Source: Spirochaetota bacterium (GTDB lineage Bacteria > Spirochaetota > Spirochaetia > Treponematales > UBA12059). From it: a DNA stretch of 35,576 bases. The position numbers and the translations under genes were made by a program. Of this stretch, positions 27,674-35,522 are shown piece by piece. The DNA is taken from positions 1 through 35,576 of the forward strand of contig JADFDI010000003.1 in the NCBI GenBank assembly GCA_018262985.1. Reading direction: 5' to 3'. Numbering within the stretch: position 1 is the first letter of the stretch; every line of letters begins with the position of its first letter. The notes under the pieces are model-generated. The model searched no databases. It saw nothing but the letters and a program-made list of their open reading frames with translations, and was not told where the DNA came from.

Positions 27674-28522
27674 ATGCATGCTTCCAATGAGAAGCCGGGC
27701 GCGCCGGTCTCGGGCGTCGGACGCTTCGTCGTCTCGGTCACGGTCGCTCACGTCCTGACCTACTTCGTGTTCGGCTTCATCGCCTCGAACGTCTTCGGCT
27801 ACCGCGAGCTCTTCGAGCTGCCGGTCATCCGCGACTACTACCGGCCCTTCGGCTCGGTGTCGAACCTGCTCGGGCCGGCGGTGCAAGTGCTGCGCGGCCT
27901 CGTCTTCGCTCTCGTGCTCCTGCCCTTCCGGAAGACCCTCGCCGAGTCGAAGCTGGGCTGGCTCTGGCTCTGGTGCCTCTTCGTCGGCCTCGGCATCCTG
28001 GGCACCCCGAGCGCGGCACCGTCCTCGGTCGAAGGCGTCGTCTACTCGAAGCTGCCCTTTTGGTTCCACGCCATCGGCCTGCCGGAGATCGGCCTCCAGA
28101 CCCTCAGCTTCAGCGTCCTTGTCCACGCCGGGCTCACGGGCAAGCGGCTCGGAGGCGCGGGCAAGGCTGGCGAGCTCCTCAAGGCCTTGAGCGTCGCCTG
28201 CGTGGCCTTCGCCGGCTACACGGTCGTCTCGATCGGCTTCGCGCTCGCGTCCGGCGCCGACGTCGCCGAAGGCGGCACGGACCTCCGGGTGCTCGGACAG
28301 TTCGTCGCCCCGCTCGTCCTCGCCTTCGCCGCGGCGCTGGCCTCGGGGCGCTTCGGCCTCCTCCCGACGCACGCCGCCCTCTACGTCCTCTCGGCCGCCT
28401 CGCTCTGGGCCTACCAGCGCTTCGCCCTGGGAGGGGCGAACCCGGCCTACGTCCTGCTGGCGCCGGTCCTGCCTGCGGCCATCTCCATGCTGCTCAACCG
28501 GAAAAAGGGCGCGAAGCAATGA
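27674..28522 (+). CDS. Integral membrane protein of unknown family, 282 aa
   Basis: Inner-membrane protein with about seven to eight hydrophobic helices and no named domain. The ATG at 27674 has GGAGG 6 nt upstream; the frame extends further left (27602) without a ribosome-binding site. It begins MHASNEKPGAPVSGVGRFVV. Visible helices: SVTVAHVLTYFVFGFIAS, AVQVLRGLVFALVLLPF, SKLGWLWLWCLFVGLGILGT, PEIGLQTLSFSVLVHAGL, LLKALSVACVAFAGYTVVSI, VLGQFVAPLVLAFAAALASG, THAALYVLSAASLWAY and YVLLAPVLPAAISMLL. The tail NRKKGAKQ is positively charged and thus presumably cytoplasmic. It is a single gene following the operon terminator. Its last 29 bp overlap the convergent GH1 gene. The role is unknown. Confidence 0.8.
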   Translation: MHASNEKPGAPVSGVGRFVVSVTVAHVLTYFVFGFIASNVFGYRELFELPVIRDYYRPFGSVSNLLGPAVQVLRGLVFALVLLPFRKTLAESKLGWLWLWCLFVGLGILGTPSAAPSSVEGVVYSKLPFWFHAIGLPEIGLQTLSFSVLVHAGLTGKRLGGAGKAGELLKALSVACVAFAGYTVVSIGFALASGADVAEGGTDLRVLGQFVAPLVLAFAAALASGRFGLLPTHAALYVLSAASLWAYQRFALGGANPAYVLLAPVLPAAISMLLNRKKGAKQ

Positions 28523-29837
28523 GGTCCCGGTACCAGTAGTAGGAGTCCTTCGGCGTGCGGGCGAGGGTGCGGTAGTCCGTGTGGACGATGCCGAAGCGGC
28601 GGCTGTAGCCCCAGGCCCACTCGAAGTTGTCGAGCAGGGTCCAGAGGTAGTAGCCCTTGAGCGGGACGCCCTCCGCGACGGCGCGCGAGCAGGCGCCCAG
28701 ATGCCCCCGGAGATAGGCGATGCGCTCCGGGTCGTGGACGCGGCCGTCCTCGGGCTTTTCGGGGTCGGGATAGGCCGCCCCGTTCTCGGTGACGTAGAGG
28801 GGCAGCCCGGGGAACTCGCGCGCCACCCAGCGGAGCTGGCGGAGGAAGCCGTCCGGCACCACCGGCCAGCCCATGTGGGTTTCCGGGTGGCCCTGGGGAA
28901 CGACGCGGCCGCCGTCGGGGGCGCCCGGGTCCGCGGCGACGGCGTGCTCGGTGTAGTAGTTGAGGCCGAGGAAGTCGATCGGCTTCGCGATTTTCTCGAG
29001 ATCGCCCGGCTGGACCGGGAGCAGCCCCGCGACGCCGCGCTTTTCCAGCCAGCGCTTCGGGTAGCCCTTGCCGGCGAGCGGTCCCGTGAAGACGCGGCTG
29101 TCCCGGTCGATCGCGAGCTCGGCGGCCTCGAGGTCCTCGGGCGAGGAGCCGGCCGGCCGGGGGGTCGAGAGGTTGAGGGTGATGCCGAGCTTTCCCGCGC
29201 GGCCCGAGCCGCGGAAGGCTTCCAGCGCCAGGGCGTGAGCCAGGTTCAGGTGGTGCACCGCGCGGAGGGCGAGGGCTTCGTCGCGCTTGCCGGGCGCGTG
29301 CTCGCCGTACCCGTAGGACAGGTAGCTCGAGCACCAGGGCTCGTTGAGGGTGATCCAGGTCTTCACGCGGTCGCCGAGCGCGTCGTAGCAGGCGGCGGCG
29401 TAATCGCCGAGGGCGTAGGCCGTGTCGCGCGCGGGCCAGCCGCCGGAGTCCTCGAGCGCCTGGGGAAGGTCCCAGTGGTAGAGCGTGGCCGCCGGTTCGA
29501 TGCCGGCTTCGAGCAGGGCGTCGACCAGGCGTTCGTAGAAGTCGAAGCCTTTCGGGTTGCGACGGCCCCTTCCTTCCGGGAAGACGCGCGGCCACGCGAT
29601 CGAGAAGCGGTACGAGCCGACGCCGAGGCCTTTCATGAGCGCGACGTCCTCCGCGTAGCGGTGGTAGTGGTCGCAGGCCACCTCGCCCGACTCGCCGGCG
29701 TGCACCTTGCCGGGCGTGCGCGCGAAGACGTCCCAGATGCTCTCGCCGCGGCCGTCCTCGCGGGCGGCGCCTTCGATCTGGTAGCTCGCCGCGGCGACTC
29801 CCCAGACGAATTCCTTCGGGAACGAAAGCTCTTCCAT
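28494..29837 (-). CDS. Glycoside hydrolase family 1 beta-glycosidase, 447 aa
   Basis: Cytoplasmic exo-acting beta-glucosidase or beta-mannosidase of family GH1, releasing the terminal sugar from imported oligosaccharides. ATG 29837 follows AAGGACAGG. The N-terminal signature FPKEFVWGVAAASYQIEGAA is intact. The acid/base Glu166 is in WITLNEPWCSSYLSYGYGEH. The nucleophile Glu351 is in LYVTENGAAYPDPEKPE. The conserved DHYHRY, SIAWPRVFPEGRG, SKPR-equivalent and C-terminal WTLLDNFEWAWGYSRRFGI blocks are all present, so it should be active. There is no signal peptide. Family length (about 450) is normal. It lies 76 bp downstream of the GH2 gene in the same orientation and is probably co-transcribed. 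Substrate within GH1 (glucose or mannose terminal) cannot be fixed by eye; neighbours favour beta-mannosides or mixed oligosaccharides. Confidence 0.93.
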   Translation of the reverse strand: MEELSFPKEFVWGVAAASYQIEGAAREDGRGESIWDVFARTPGKVHAGESGEVACDHYHRYAEDVALMKGLGVGSYRFSIAWPRVFPEGRGRRNPKGFDFYERLVDALLEAGIEPAATLYHWDLPQALEDSGGWPARDTAYALGDYAAACYDALGDRVKTWITLNEPWCSSYLSYGYGEHAPGKRDEALALRAVHHLNLAHALALEAFRGSGRAGKLGITLNLSTPRPAGSSPEDLEAAELAIDRDSRVFTGPLAGKGYPKRWLEKRGVAGLLPVQPGDLEKIAKPIDFLGLNYYTEHAVAADPGAPDGGRVVPQGHPETHMGWPVVPDGFLRQLRWVAREFPGLPLYVTENGAAYPDPEKPEDGRVHDPERIAYLRGHLGACSRAVAEGVPLKGYYLWTLLDNFEWAWGYSRRFGIVHTDYRTLARTPKDSYYWYRDLIASRPFSG

Positions 29838-29913
29838 TCTGTCCTGTCCTTTTCCGCGCCTCGGGGCGCGATCTTTCCTTTTACCGCGCCGGGCTCCGTC
29901 CCCGGCCCCAGGC

Positions 29914-32484
29914 TCAAGCCCGCTCCGCGTGGCTCCAGCGGAGCTCGCGGAGCGTGACGGCCTTTTCGAGGGCGGCGGCTTGAGCCTTCGCGCCCGGGCC
30001 GTCGATCCAGCGCAGGGTCCGTTCCCCGCCGGGCTCCAGATCGAAGCCCGCGTCGTCGAAATGCCCGGGCAGCGCGTCCGCGGCCGCCTCGACCCAGAAG
30101 GCCGGGGCTTCCGCCCGCACCACGAGCTCCGGGCCGTTCGCGCCCTCGGCCGCGCGGAACGAGAGGCGCGGGTCGGGCAGCTCGCAGCGCTTCGGCTCGA
30201 CGAGCAGTCGCATGACGCTCCGTCGCGCCGGGCGCGCGTCCCGGCTCCCGGTCGCGCCCGCGTTCACGTTCCCGCGTCCGTTACCCTTGCGGCGGGCTTC
30301 CTCGATCGAGGCGGCGAGGTACACCGTCTCCGGCGCGAGGATCGTCCCGTCGTGGGCGCGGAGCGCGTCGAGCGGCAGTTCCTTGAGGACCCGCGCCGAT
30401 TCGCCTGCCATGCGCAGCTCCGAGCTCCACGTGGCCAGGCTCGCGCCGTCGGAGAGCCGCCTGAGTTCGACGCGCAGCGTCCACTCTCGTTCCGCCGCGC
30501 CGTCCTCGACCAGGACCACGCGCGCGACGCCCTCGCGGACGACCACGGCCAGCAGGGTCGGGTCGAAGAAGCGCCGCGCCTCACGGTGGAGCAACCTCGG
30601 CGAAAGGTCGTACTCTAGCCCGGACCACGAGGCGACCGGCCACACGTCGTTGAGCTGCCAGTAGAGCGCGCCCATGCAGCGCGGCCGGAGGCTCCGCCAC
30701 CATTCCACCGCGGTGCGGATGGCCAGGGCCTGCTGCACCTGCGAAAGGTAGAGCGTCGCCTCGAAGCCGGAAGGCATGCGGAAGTAGCGCGCCATGGTGG
30801 CGAGGATCAGGGCGTTGCCGCGCTCGTGCCGCTGGTGGTGCTCGAAGGCCGGGCTCGTGGGGTTGAGCTGCCCGGGCGGAGCGAAGGAGCGGGCGGTCCG
30901 GAGCGAGGGCAAGGACTGGAAGCCGAACTCGGAGACGAAGCGCGGCGCCACTTCCAGGTAGGCCGAGAAGGGCTTGCCCTCGTGCCAGACCGACCAGTAG
31001 TGCATGTCGCCGCGCGCGTCGGCGTGCCAGTTGTCCGAAAAGTCGTCGGGGCCGGCGGAGGGCGAGCTCGGCCACCAGGTCCGGTCCGGATCGAGCTCGC
31101 GCGCCGCCTTGCCGAGGACTCCTTCGTTCAGGCGGTCGTAGTCGACTATGTACCGCGCCGGGTTCCCCTTCGACTCGGGGTACCAGCCTATGGCGCCGAG
31201 GGCCTCGTTGTTGCCGCACCAGAGCGCGATGGACGGATGGTCCGCGAGGCGGCGCACCTGGAAACGGGCCTCGGCGTCGACCCGGGCGAGGAAGTCCCGG
31301 CCGGAAGGGTACAGGGCGCACGAGAACATGAAGTCCTGCCAGACGAGGACGCCCTTCTCGTCGCAGTAATCGTAGAAGGCGTCGGATTCGTAGCGCCCGC
31401 CGCCCCAGACGCGGAGGCAGTTCATGTTGGCCTCGAGCGCGGCGTCCACCAGGGCGCGGATCCGCTCCGCTTTCCAGCGCGAGGGCAGGGCGTCCGCCGG
31501 TATCCAGTTGGCGCCCTTCGCCCAGATCTCGCGGCCGTTGCAGACGATGGCGAAGGAGCGGCCGATCGGATCCTCCTCGGCGCGCACCGCGAGCTCGCGG
31601 AAGCCGATCCGCTTCCGGACCTCGTGGCCGGACTCCCGGGGGGCGCCGGAGGGGCGCGCCGCCACGCTGAAATCGTGGAGGGTCTGTCCCCCGTAGCCGA
31701 CGGGCCACCAGGGCTCGACGCCGCCCGCGCGGAGGACGCGCGTCCAGGTCGAGCGGCCGGCCGGAACCGACGCCTCAAGGCTGGCCCGAACGCCCGCGAC
31801 GCTGAACTCGAGCTCGACCTCGCCGGCTTCGCCCGAGTCGAGCCCGACCGAGGCCTCGACCGTCCAGCCGTCCCCGTCGCGCCGCGTCCGGGCCCGGGTC
31901 CACTCGACGAGAGGCCCGTCGAGCCCGAGGAGCGCGATGCCGTCGTAGACGCCGCCGGTCATCAGGCAGGGGCCCCAATCCCAGCCGGACATGCACTGGG
32001 CCTTGCGGACGAGGTTGCGGTGGGGGCTCGAGACGGGATAGATCGACCACGGGACGGGATAGGCCAGCTTCGCGGCGGCTTCGATCGCCGCCTTCTCGGG
32101 CGACTTGATCAGTATCTCGAGCCGGTTGCGCCCGGGGACCAGGGCGCGCGTCGCGTCGAGGATAACGCGCCTGAACATATTGTCGCTCGATCCGATTTTT
32201 ACACCGTTCAGCATAAAGTCGGCCACCGTGTCGACCTGCTCGGCGACGAGCAGCGCGCGCTTCCGCTCCAGTAGCGACGGCGCGGCGTCGAATTCGCGTT
32301 CGAGGCGCCAGTCCTCGCGTCCGACCCATTGGACCGAAAGCTCGTTCCTATCGAAATACGGGTCCGGAAGCTCGCCGGACGCGATCAAGGCGCTCATCAG
32401 GTCGCCCGGCACGGCCATCGGCCGCCTGCTGCCGTCCGCGACGCGCGCCAGCGTCCATGCTCCCGCGAGCTCGATGCGCTCCAT
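29914..32484 (-). CDS. Glycoside hydrolase family 2 beta-mannosidase, 856 aa
   Basis: Cytoplasmic enzyme hydrolysing terminal beta-D-mannose from manno-oligosaccharides. ATG 32484 follows GGGAG at 8 nt and begins MERIELAGAWTLARVADGSR. An N-terminal sugar-binding jelly roll (about 1-175) contains WVGREDWRLEREFDAAP and CMSGWDWGPCLMTGGVYD, characteristic of beta-mannosidase. An immunoglobulin-like domain follows, then the TIM-barrel with the acid/base Glu427 in IALWCGNNEALGAIGWY and nucleophile Glu519 in RFVSEFGFQSLPSL. The barrel block FCLRVWGGGRYES-type (NCLRVWGGGRYESDAFYDYC) is intact. The spacing of the two catalytic Glu residues (92) is as expected. No signal peptide is visible, so uptake must precede hydrolysis. 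It is divergent from the ROK gene, and the interval holds promoters for both. Confidence 0.93.
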   Translation of the reverse strand: MERIELAGAWTLARVADGSRRPMAVPGDLMSALIASGELPDPYFDRNELSVQWVGREDWRLEREFDAAPSLLERKRALLVAEQVDTVADFMLNGVKIGSSDNMFRRVILDATRALVPGRNRLEILIKSPEKAAIEAAAKLAYPVPWSIYPVSSPHRNLVRKAQCMSGWDWGPCLMTGGVYDGIALLGLDGPLVEWTRARTRRDGDGWTVEASVGLDSGEAGEVELEFSVAGVRASLEASVPAGRSTWTRVLRAGGVEPWWPVGYGGQTLHDFSVAARPSGAPRESGHEVRKRIGFRELAVRAEEDPIGRSFAIVCNGREIWAKGANWIPADALPSRWKAERIRALVDAALEANMNCLRVWGGGRYESDAFYDYCDEKGVLVWQDFMFSCALYPSGRDFLARVDAEARFQVRRLADHPSIALWCGNNEALGAIGWYPESKGNPARYIVDYDRLNEGVLGKAARELDPDRTWWPSSPSAGPDDFSDNWHADARGDMHYWSVWHEGKPFSAYLEVAPRFVSEFGFQSLPSLRTARSFAPPGQLNPTSPAFEHHQRHERGNALILATMARYFRMPSGFEATLYLSQVQQALAIRTAVEWWRSLRPRCMGALYWQLNDVWPVASWSGLEYDLSPRLLHREARRFFDPTLLAVVVREGVARVVLVEDGAAEREWTLRVELRRLSDGASLATWSSELRMAGESARVLKELPLDALRAHDGTILAPETVYLAASIEEARRKGNGRGNVNAGATGSRDARPARRSVMRLLVEPKRCELPDPRLSFRAAEGANGPELVVRAEAPAFWVEAAADALPGHFDDAGFDLEPGGERTLRWIDGPGAKAQAAALEKAVTLRELRWSHAERA

Positions 32485-32506
32485 AACGTTGCTCCCTTCG
32501 CGGATC

Positions 32507-32512
32507 AGTATA
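32507..32512 (-). promoter_or_regulatory. -10 box of the GH2-GH1 operon
   Basis: TATACT on the minus strand at 32512-32507, 22 nt before the ATG at 32484. No convincing -35 box. A 10-bp palindrome TTTTCGAAAA (32532-32541) lies just upstream and could be a second regulator site. Confidence 0.4.
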
Positions 32513-32548
32513 AGCACCAACGGAATCGCCGTTTTCGAAAATTCCCCG

Positions 32549-32577
32549 TTGACGGCGGCGAACGCTCATGGTATAGC
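32549..32577 (+). promoter_or_regulatory. Promoter of the ROK-regulator/ABC operon
   Basis: TTGACG (32549-32554), a 17-bp spacer and TATAGC (32572-32577), facing the ROK gene at 32745. The predicted start near 32584 falls inside the palindrome at 32581-32603. The leader is about 160 nt long. Confidence 0.6.
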
Positions 32578-32580
32578 ATA

Positions 32581-32603
32581 GTTGGTTGGATAAATCAACC
32601 AAC
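32581..32603. promoter_or_regulatory. Palindromic operator, probable ROK-repressor site
   Basis: Perfect 8-bp arms GTTGGTTG and CAACCAAC around a 7-bp AT-rich spacer (GATAAAT). It is adjacent to and downstream of the -10 box, covering the predicted start site. A repressor bound here would block the regulator's own transcription. By divergence it may also affect the GH2 operon 70 bp away. Confidence 0.7.
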
Positions 32604-32744
32604 AAAAGACAGCGGGGAGCGGAGTTCATGGGGCGGTCGGCCACGCGGTGCCGCCGCCGCGGGCCCGGCGCTTCCCGGCTCGGAAGCGCCGCCGGATGAG
32701 AGTCCGCCGCGCGGCCGACGCGGAATGTAAGAGGGAGGCACGGC

Positions 32745-33947
32745 ATGCCGTGGTCGGGCAGGGAGACGGGCGACACCGCATCGCGCATCGTCAGGGAAAT
32801 CTGGCGGCACCCCGGCGTCTCCCGCTCGGGCCTGGCCGAGCGCCTCTCGGTCGACAAGTCCACCGTCACCAACCAGGTCGCGCGCCTCCTCGAGGGCGGA
32901 GTCGTGGTGGAGCTCGAGGAGGGCGACGCGAGCTCTCGCGGAGGCCGGAAGCCCATCCGCCTCGCCGTCAACCGCGACTACGGCCGCGTGCTCGGCATCG
33001 AGATCCAGGTCGAGTCCTGGGTGGCCGTGCTGGTCGATCTCGCGGGCGACGTGCTCGGCGAGGTGCGCGGCGAAAGGCCCGTGCGCGAGGGCAACTTCGC
33101 CGAGGCCTCGCTCGCCATCGTCGCGGAGGCGCGCGCGGCCCTGGTGCCGGACGGCGCCCGCCTGCTCGGCGTCGGCATCGGCACGGGCGGCCTCATCGAC
33201 CTCAAGAAGAGCGTCATCCGCTATTCCGTGCCGCTCGGCATCTCGAAGCCGATCGACTTCCACCGGGACGTCGCCGCGCGGCTCGACGTGCCCTGCCTCA
33301 TCGAGAACGACGCCAACTGCTGCGCCTGGGGCGAGCTCGCCTTCAACAAGGGCGAGGACCTGCGCAACTTCCTCTTCGCCCTCGTCGAATTCCGCAAGGA
33401 CCACGTCAGCCGCGACGGCTACGGCGGCATGGGCATCGGCCTCGGCATCGTCGTGGGCGGCAAGCTCTGGTCCGGGGCCCACGGCAACGCCGGCGAGTTC
33501 CGCTCCGTGCTCTGCGACGGCTCCGGAGAGCTCCAGGTCTCCGCCCCGAAGGACCTGGTGCGCCGCGCCGGCGAGGACGCGGACGCCCTGTTCGCCGTGG
33601 CCGACGAGGTGGCCCGCAACGTCGCCATGCTCGTCAACACCATGGATTTCGAGCGGGTCTTCGTGGGCGGCGACATCGAGGGCCTGCCCATCGATTTCCC
33701 GGCCCTGCTCGGCCGTCGCCTCGCGGACAACTGGATGTATCCCTTCCCGGTGTCCGCGCGCATCGACTACTCGAGCCTCGGCAACCGAGCCGTGGCGTTC
33801 GGCGCCGCCGGCATGGTGCTCGACAATCTCGTCTCGAGCCGCCTCCTCCTCGCGGAGGACGGCTCGTCCCTTCCAGGCTCGAACCCCGCAGGGGGTGGCA
33901 ATAGTTTCGCGGAGAGGGACTCGCGGGTCCCGGGAGGCATTCGATGA
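32745..33947 (+). CDS. ROK-family transcriptional repressor (NagC/XylR type), 400 aa
   Basis: Sugar-responsive transcription factor. ATG 32745 follows GAGGGAGG. Residues about 15-75 form a winged helix-turn-helix: HPGVSRSGLAERLSVDKSTV, then TNQVARLLEGGVVVEL. The ROK domain follows, with GVGIGTGGLIDLKKSVI, CLIENDANCCAWGE (Glu187 onward, sugar-contact residues), and GMGIGLGIVVGGKLWSGAHG. The ATP-binding DxGxT motif is not kept, as usual for repressors rather than kinases. The zinc motif normally following (C-x-C-G-x2-G-C-x-E) is missing; the region reads AHGNAGEFRSVLCDGSGEL with a single Cys. The C-terminal 30 residues are a flexible extension that overlaps the binding-protein start by ATGA. 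It most likely represses this locus until the imported mannoside or its product binds. Confidence 0.9.
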   Translation: MPWSGRETGDTASRIVREIWRHPGVSRSGLAERLSVDKSTVTNQVARLLEGGVVVELEEGDASSRGGRKPIRLAVNRDYGRVLGIEIQVESWVAVLVDLAGDVLGEVRGERPVREGNFAEASLAIVAEARAALVPDGARLLGVGIGTGGLIDLKKSVIRYSVPLGISKPIDFHRDVAARLDVPCLIENDANCCAWGELAFNKGEDLRNFLFALVEFRKDHVSRDGYGGMGIGLGIVVGGKLWSGAHGNAGEFRSVLCDGSGELQVSAPKDLVRRAGEDADALFAVADEVARNVAMLVNTMDFERVFVGGDIEGLPIDFPALLGRRLADNWMYPFPVSARIDYSSLGNRAVAFGAAGMVLDNLVSSRLLLAEDGSSLPGSNPAGGGNSFAERDSRVPGGIR

Positions 33948-35239
33948 AGAAGCTGATCATCGTCGCTCTGATGATCGCCGTCGCCGCGTCCTTGCAGGCG
34001 CAGGTGACGCTCAAGGTCCTCAACTACCAGCAGGCCGACCAGGCCGGGTACCTCGAGGACGTCGCCATCTGGGAACGGTTCCAGACGCTGAACCCGGACA
34101 TCAAGCTCGAGATGGAGGTCCTGTTCAACGACCCCTACCACGAGAAGCTGCAGGCCTACGCCGCCGCCGGCACCTTGCCCGACGTGTTCTACGTCTGGCC
34201 GGGCGCCCGCTCCGCCGTCATCCACGAGAAGAAGCTGGCCAAGGACCTCGCCAAGCTGCTCGGGCCCGACTACCTCAAGAACTTCACCGGCGCGGCCACC
34301 AATCCGAAGAACCAGCTCGGCGGCTACCTCGTGCAGCTCCCGCAGTCCTTCACCTACACCTCGGTCATGTACGTCAACGTGAAGCTGCTCAAGGACAACG
34401 GCTTCGCGGTCCCGAAGACCTACGCCGACCTCAAGAAGATGGTGCCCAAGCTCAAGGCCAAGGGCATCGCGGTCATGATGCTGCCCAACAAGGACGGTTG
34501 GCCGGGACAGTCCTGCCTCTTCTCCACCGTCGCGGGCCGCATCGCCGGCGACAAGTTCTTCGACGACGTGCTCGCCGGCAAGGCCAAGTTCACCGACAAG
34601 GCCTTCGTCGACTCGCTCAAGGTGGTCGAGGACCTCTACAAGGACGGCATCATCCAGCGCTCCGACAACGCGATCGGCTACGGCGAGGGCCCCGGCCTCT
34701 TCGCCTCCGGAAAGGCCGCCATCTTCCTCGACGGCGACTGGCGCACGGGCGCGTACATCACCGACAAGGCGTCCGGCAAGGCCCTCATCGACCCGAAGGC
34801 CCAGGCTTCCGACTTCGCCCTGCTCCCGATCGTGGCTCTGCCCGGCGAGAAGTTCCCCGGCGTCAACTCCGCGGTCGCCGGCACCGGCTGGGCGGTTTCC
34901 GGCTCCATCCCCGCGGGCTCCGCGAAGGAAGAGGCCGCCGCCCGCCTGATCAAGTACCTGTACTCCGAGGAAGTCCAGGCCATCCGCTACTCGACCGGCG
35001 CCTACGTCCCGACGCGCCTCGGCGTCAAGGCGACGCTCGAGCCGCTCCCGGCCATGCTGCCCGGCTTCTACGCCGCCAACCCGAAGACCAGCTACGTCAT
35101 CGACGGCGTGCTCGATCCGGCCGTGTACAACGTGATCAACGACGGCCTGGTGGCCATCGGCAACGGCACCAAGACCGCCGCCGTGGTGGCCAAGGAAGTC
35201 CAGGCCGCCTTCGAAGCCTGGAAGGCCTCGAAGAAGTAG
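33944..35239 (+). CDS. ABC sugar transporter, extracellular solute-binding protein family 1, 431 aa
   Basis: Periplasmic receptor for an oligosaccharide ABC importer. The ATG overlaps the ROK stop. The signal peptide MKKLIIVALMIAVAASLQAQ has no lipobox, so it should be free in the periplasm. Family SBP-1 blocks: DVAIWERFQTLNPDIKLEME, YAAAGTLPDVFYVWPGARSA, FTYTSVMYVNVKLLKDNGFA (the VMYVNVKL strand is typical), PKTYADLKKMVPKLKAKGIA, FASGKAAIFLDGDWRTGAYI and AGTGWAVSGSIPAGSAKEEA. Many Lys and fewer Arg residues distinguish it from the neighbours. Ligand is probably a beta-manno- or gluco-oligosaccharide, given the GH1 and GH2 genes across the promoter. A 283-bp region with three hairpins separates it from the permease, as commonly seen where the receptor is made in excess. 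Confidence 0.93.
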   Translation: MKKLIIVALMIAVAASLQAQVTLKVLNYQQADQAGYLEDVAIWERFQTLNPDIKLEMEVLFNDPYHEKLQAYAAAGTLPDVFYVWPGARSAVIHEKKLAKDLAKLLGPDYLKNFTGAATNPKNQLGGYLVQLPQSFTYTSVMYVNVKLLKDNGFAVPKTYADLKKMVPKLKAKGIAVMMLPNKDGWPGQSCLFSTVAGRIAGDKFFDDVLAGKAKFTDKAFVDSLKVVEDLYKDGIIQRSDNAIGYGEGPGLFASGKAAIFLDGDWRTGAYITDKASGKALIDPKAQASDFALLPIVALPGEKFPGVNSAVAGTGWAVSGSIPAGSAKEEAAARLIKYLYSEEVQAIRYSTGAYVPTRLGVKATLEPLPAMLPGFYAANPKTSYVIDGVLDPAVYNVINDGLVAIGNGTKTAAVVAKEVQAAFEAWKASKK

Positions 35240-35522
35240 GCGAGAAACGCGCGGGAAGGTGGGAACGGCCGGACGCCCTTCCCCTTTCCCGCGAGAGCCC
35301 GGATCCGCCGACGCGGAGAAGGGCTCCGGTACCGGCGCGCCCGGGTCCGACGGAAGCCCGGTTCCGGACGCGCGCGAGCAGGGAGCGGGTCGTCGGGCAA
35401 GCCTATCGGCCCCGGCGACCCGCTCGGGTACCGTCCAGGTCGAGGACCCGCGGAACCGGGCGCGAAAGCGCGCCGGCTCGCCGGCCGGGGTCCGGCAAGA
35501 GCCCCCGCGTACGGAGGAAACA
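35240..35522 (+). other. Intergenic hairpin cluster between receptor and permease
   Basis: No gene is credible in these 283 bases. An 8-10 bp stem (35250-35257 with 35286-35293) lies 10 bases after the receptor stop. A 9-bp stem AGCGGGTCG/CGACCCGCT (35384-35392 with 35416-35424) and a 6-bp stem GGCGCG/CGCGCC with loop AAAG (35459-35474) follow. None has a T tract. They may protect the receptor mRNA 3' end and lower read-through into the permease gene. Confidence 0.5.

Noticed and set aside
31681-31691. Another GGTCTGTCCCC repeat inside the GH2 gene
   Set aside because: A single occurrence that encodes the conserved-looking GGQT segment; chance match.
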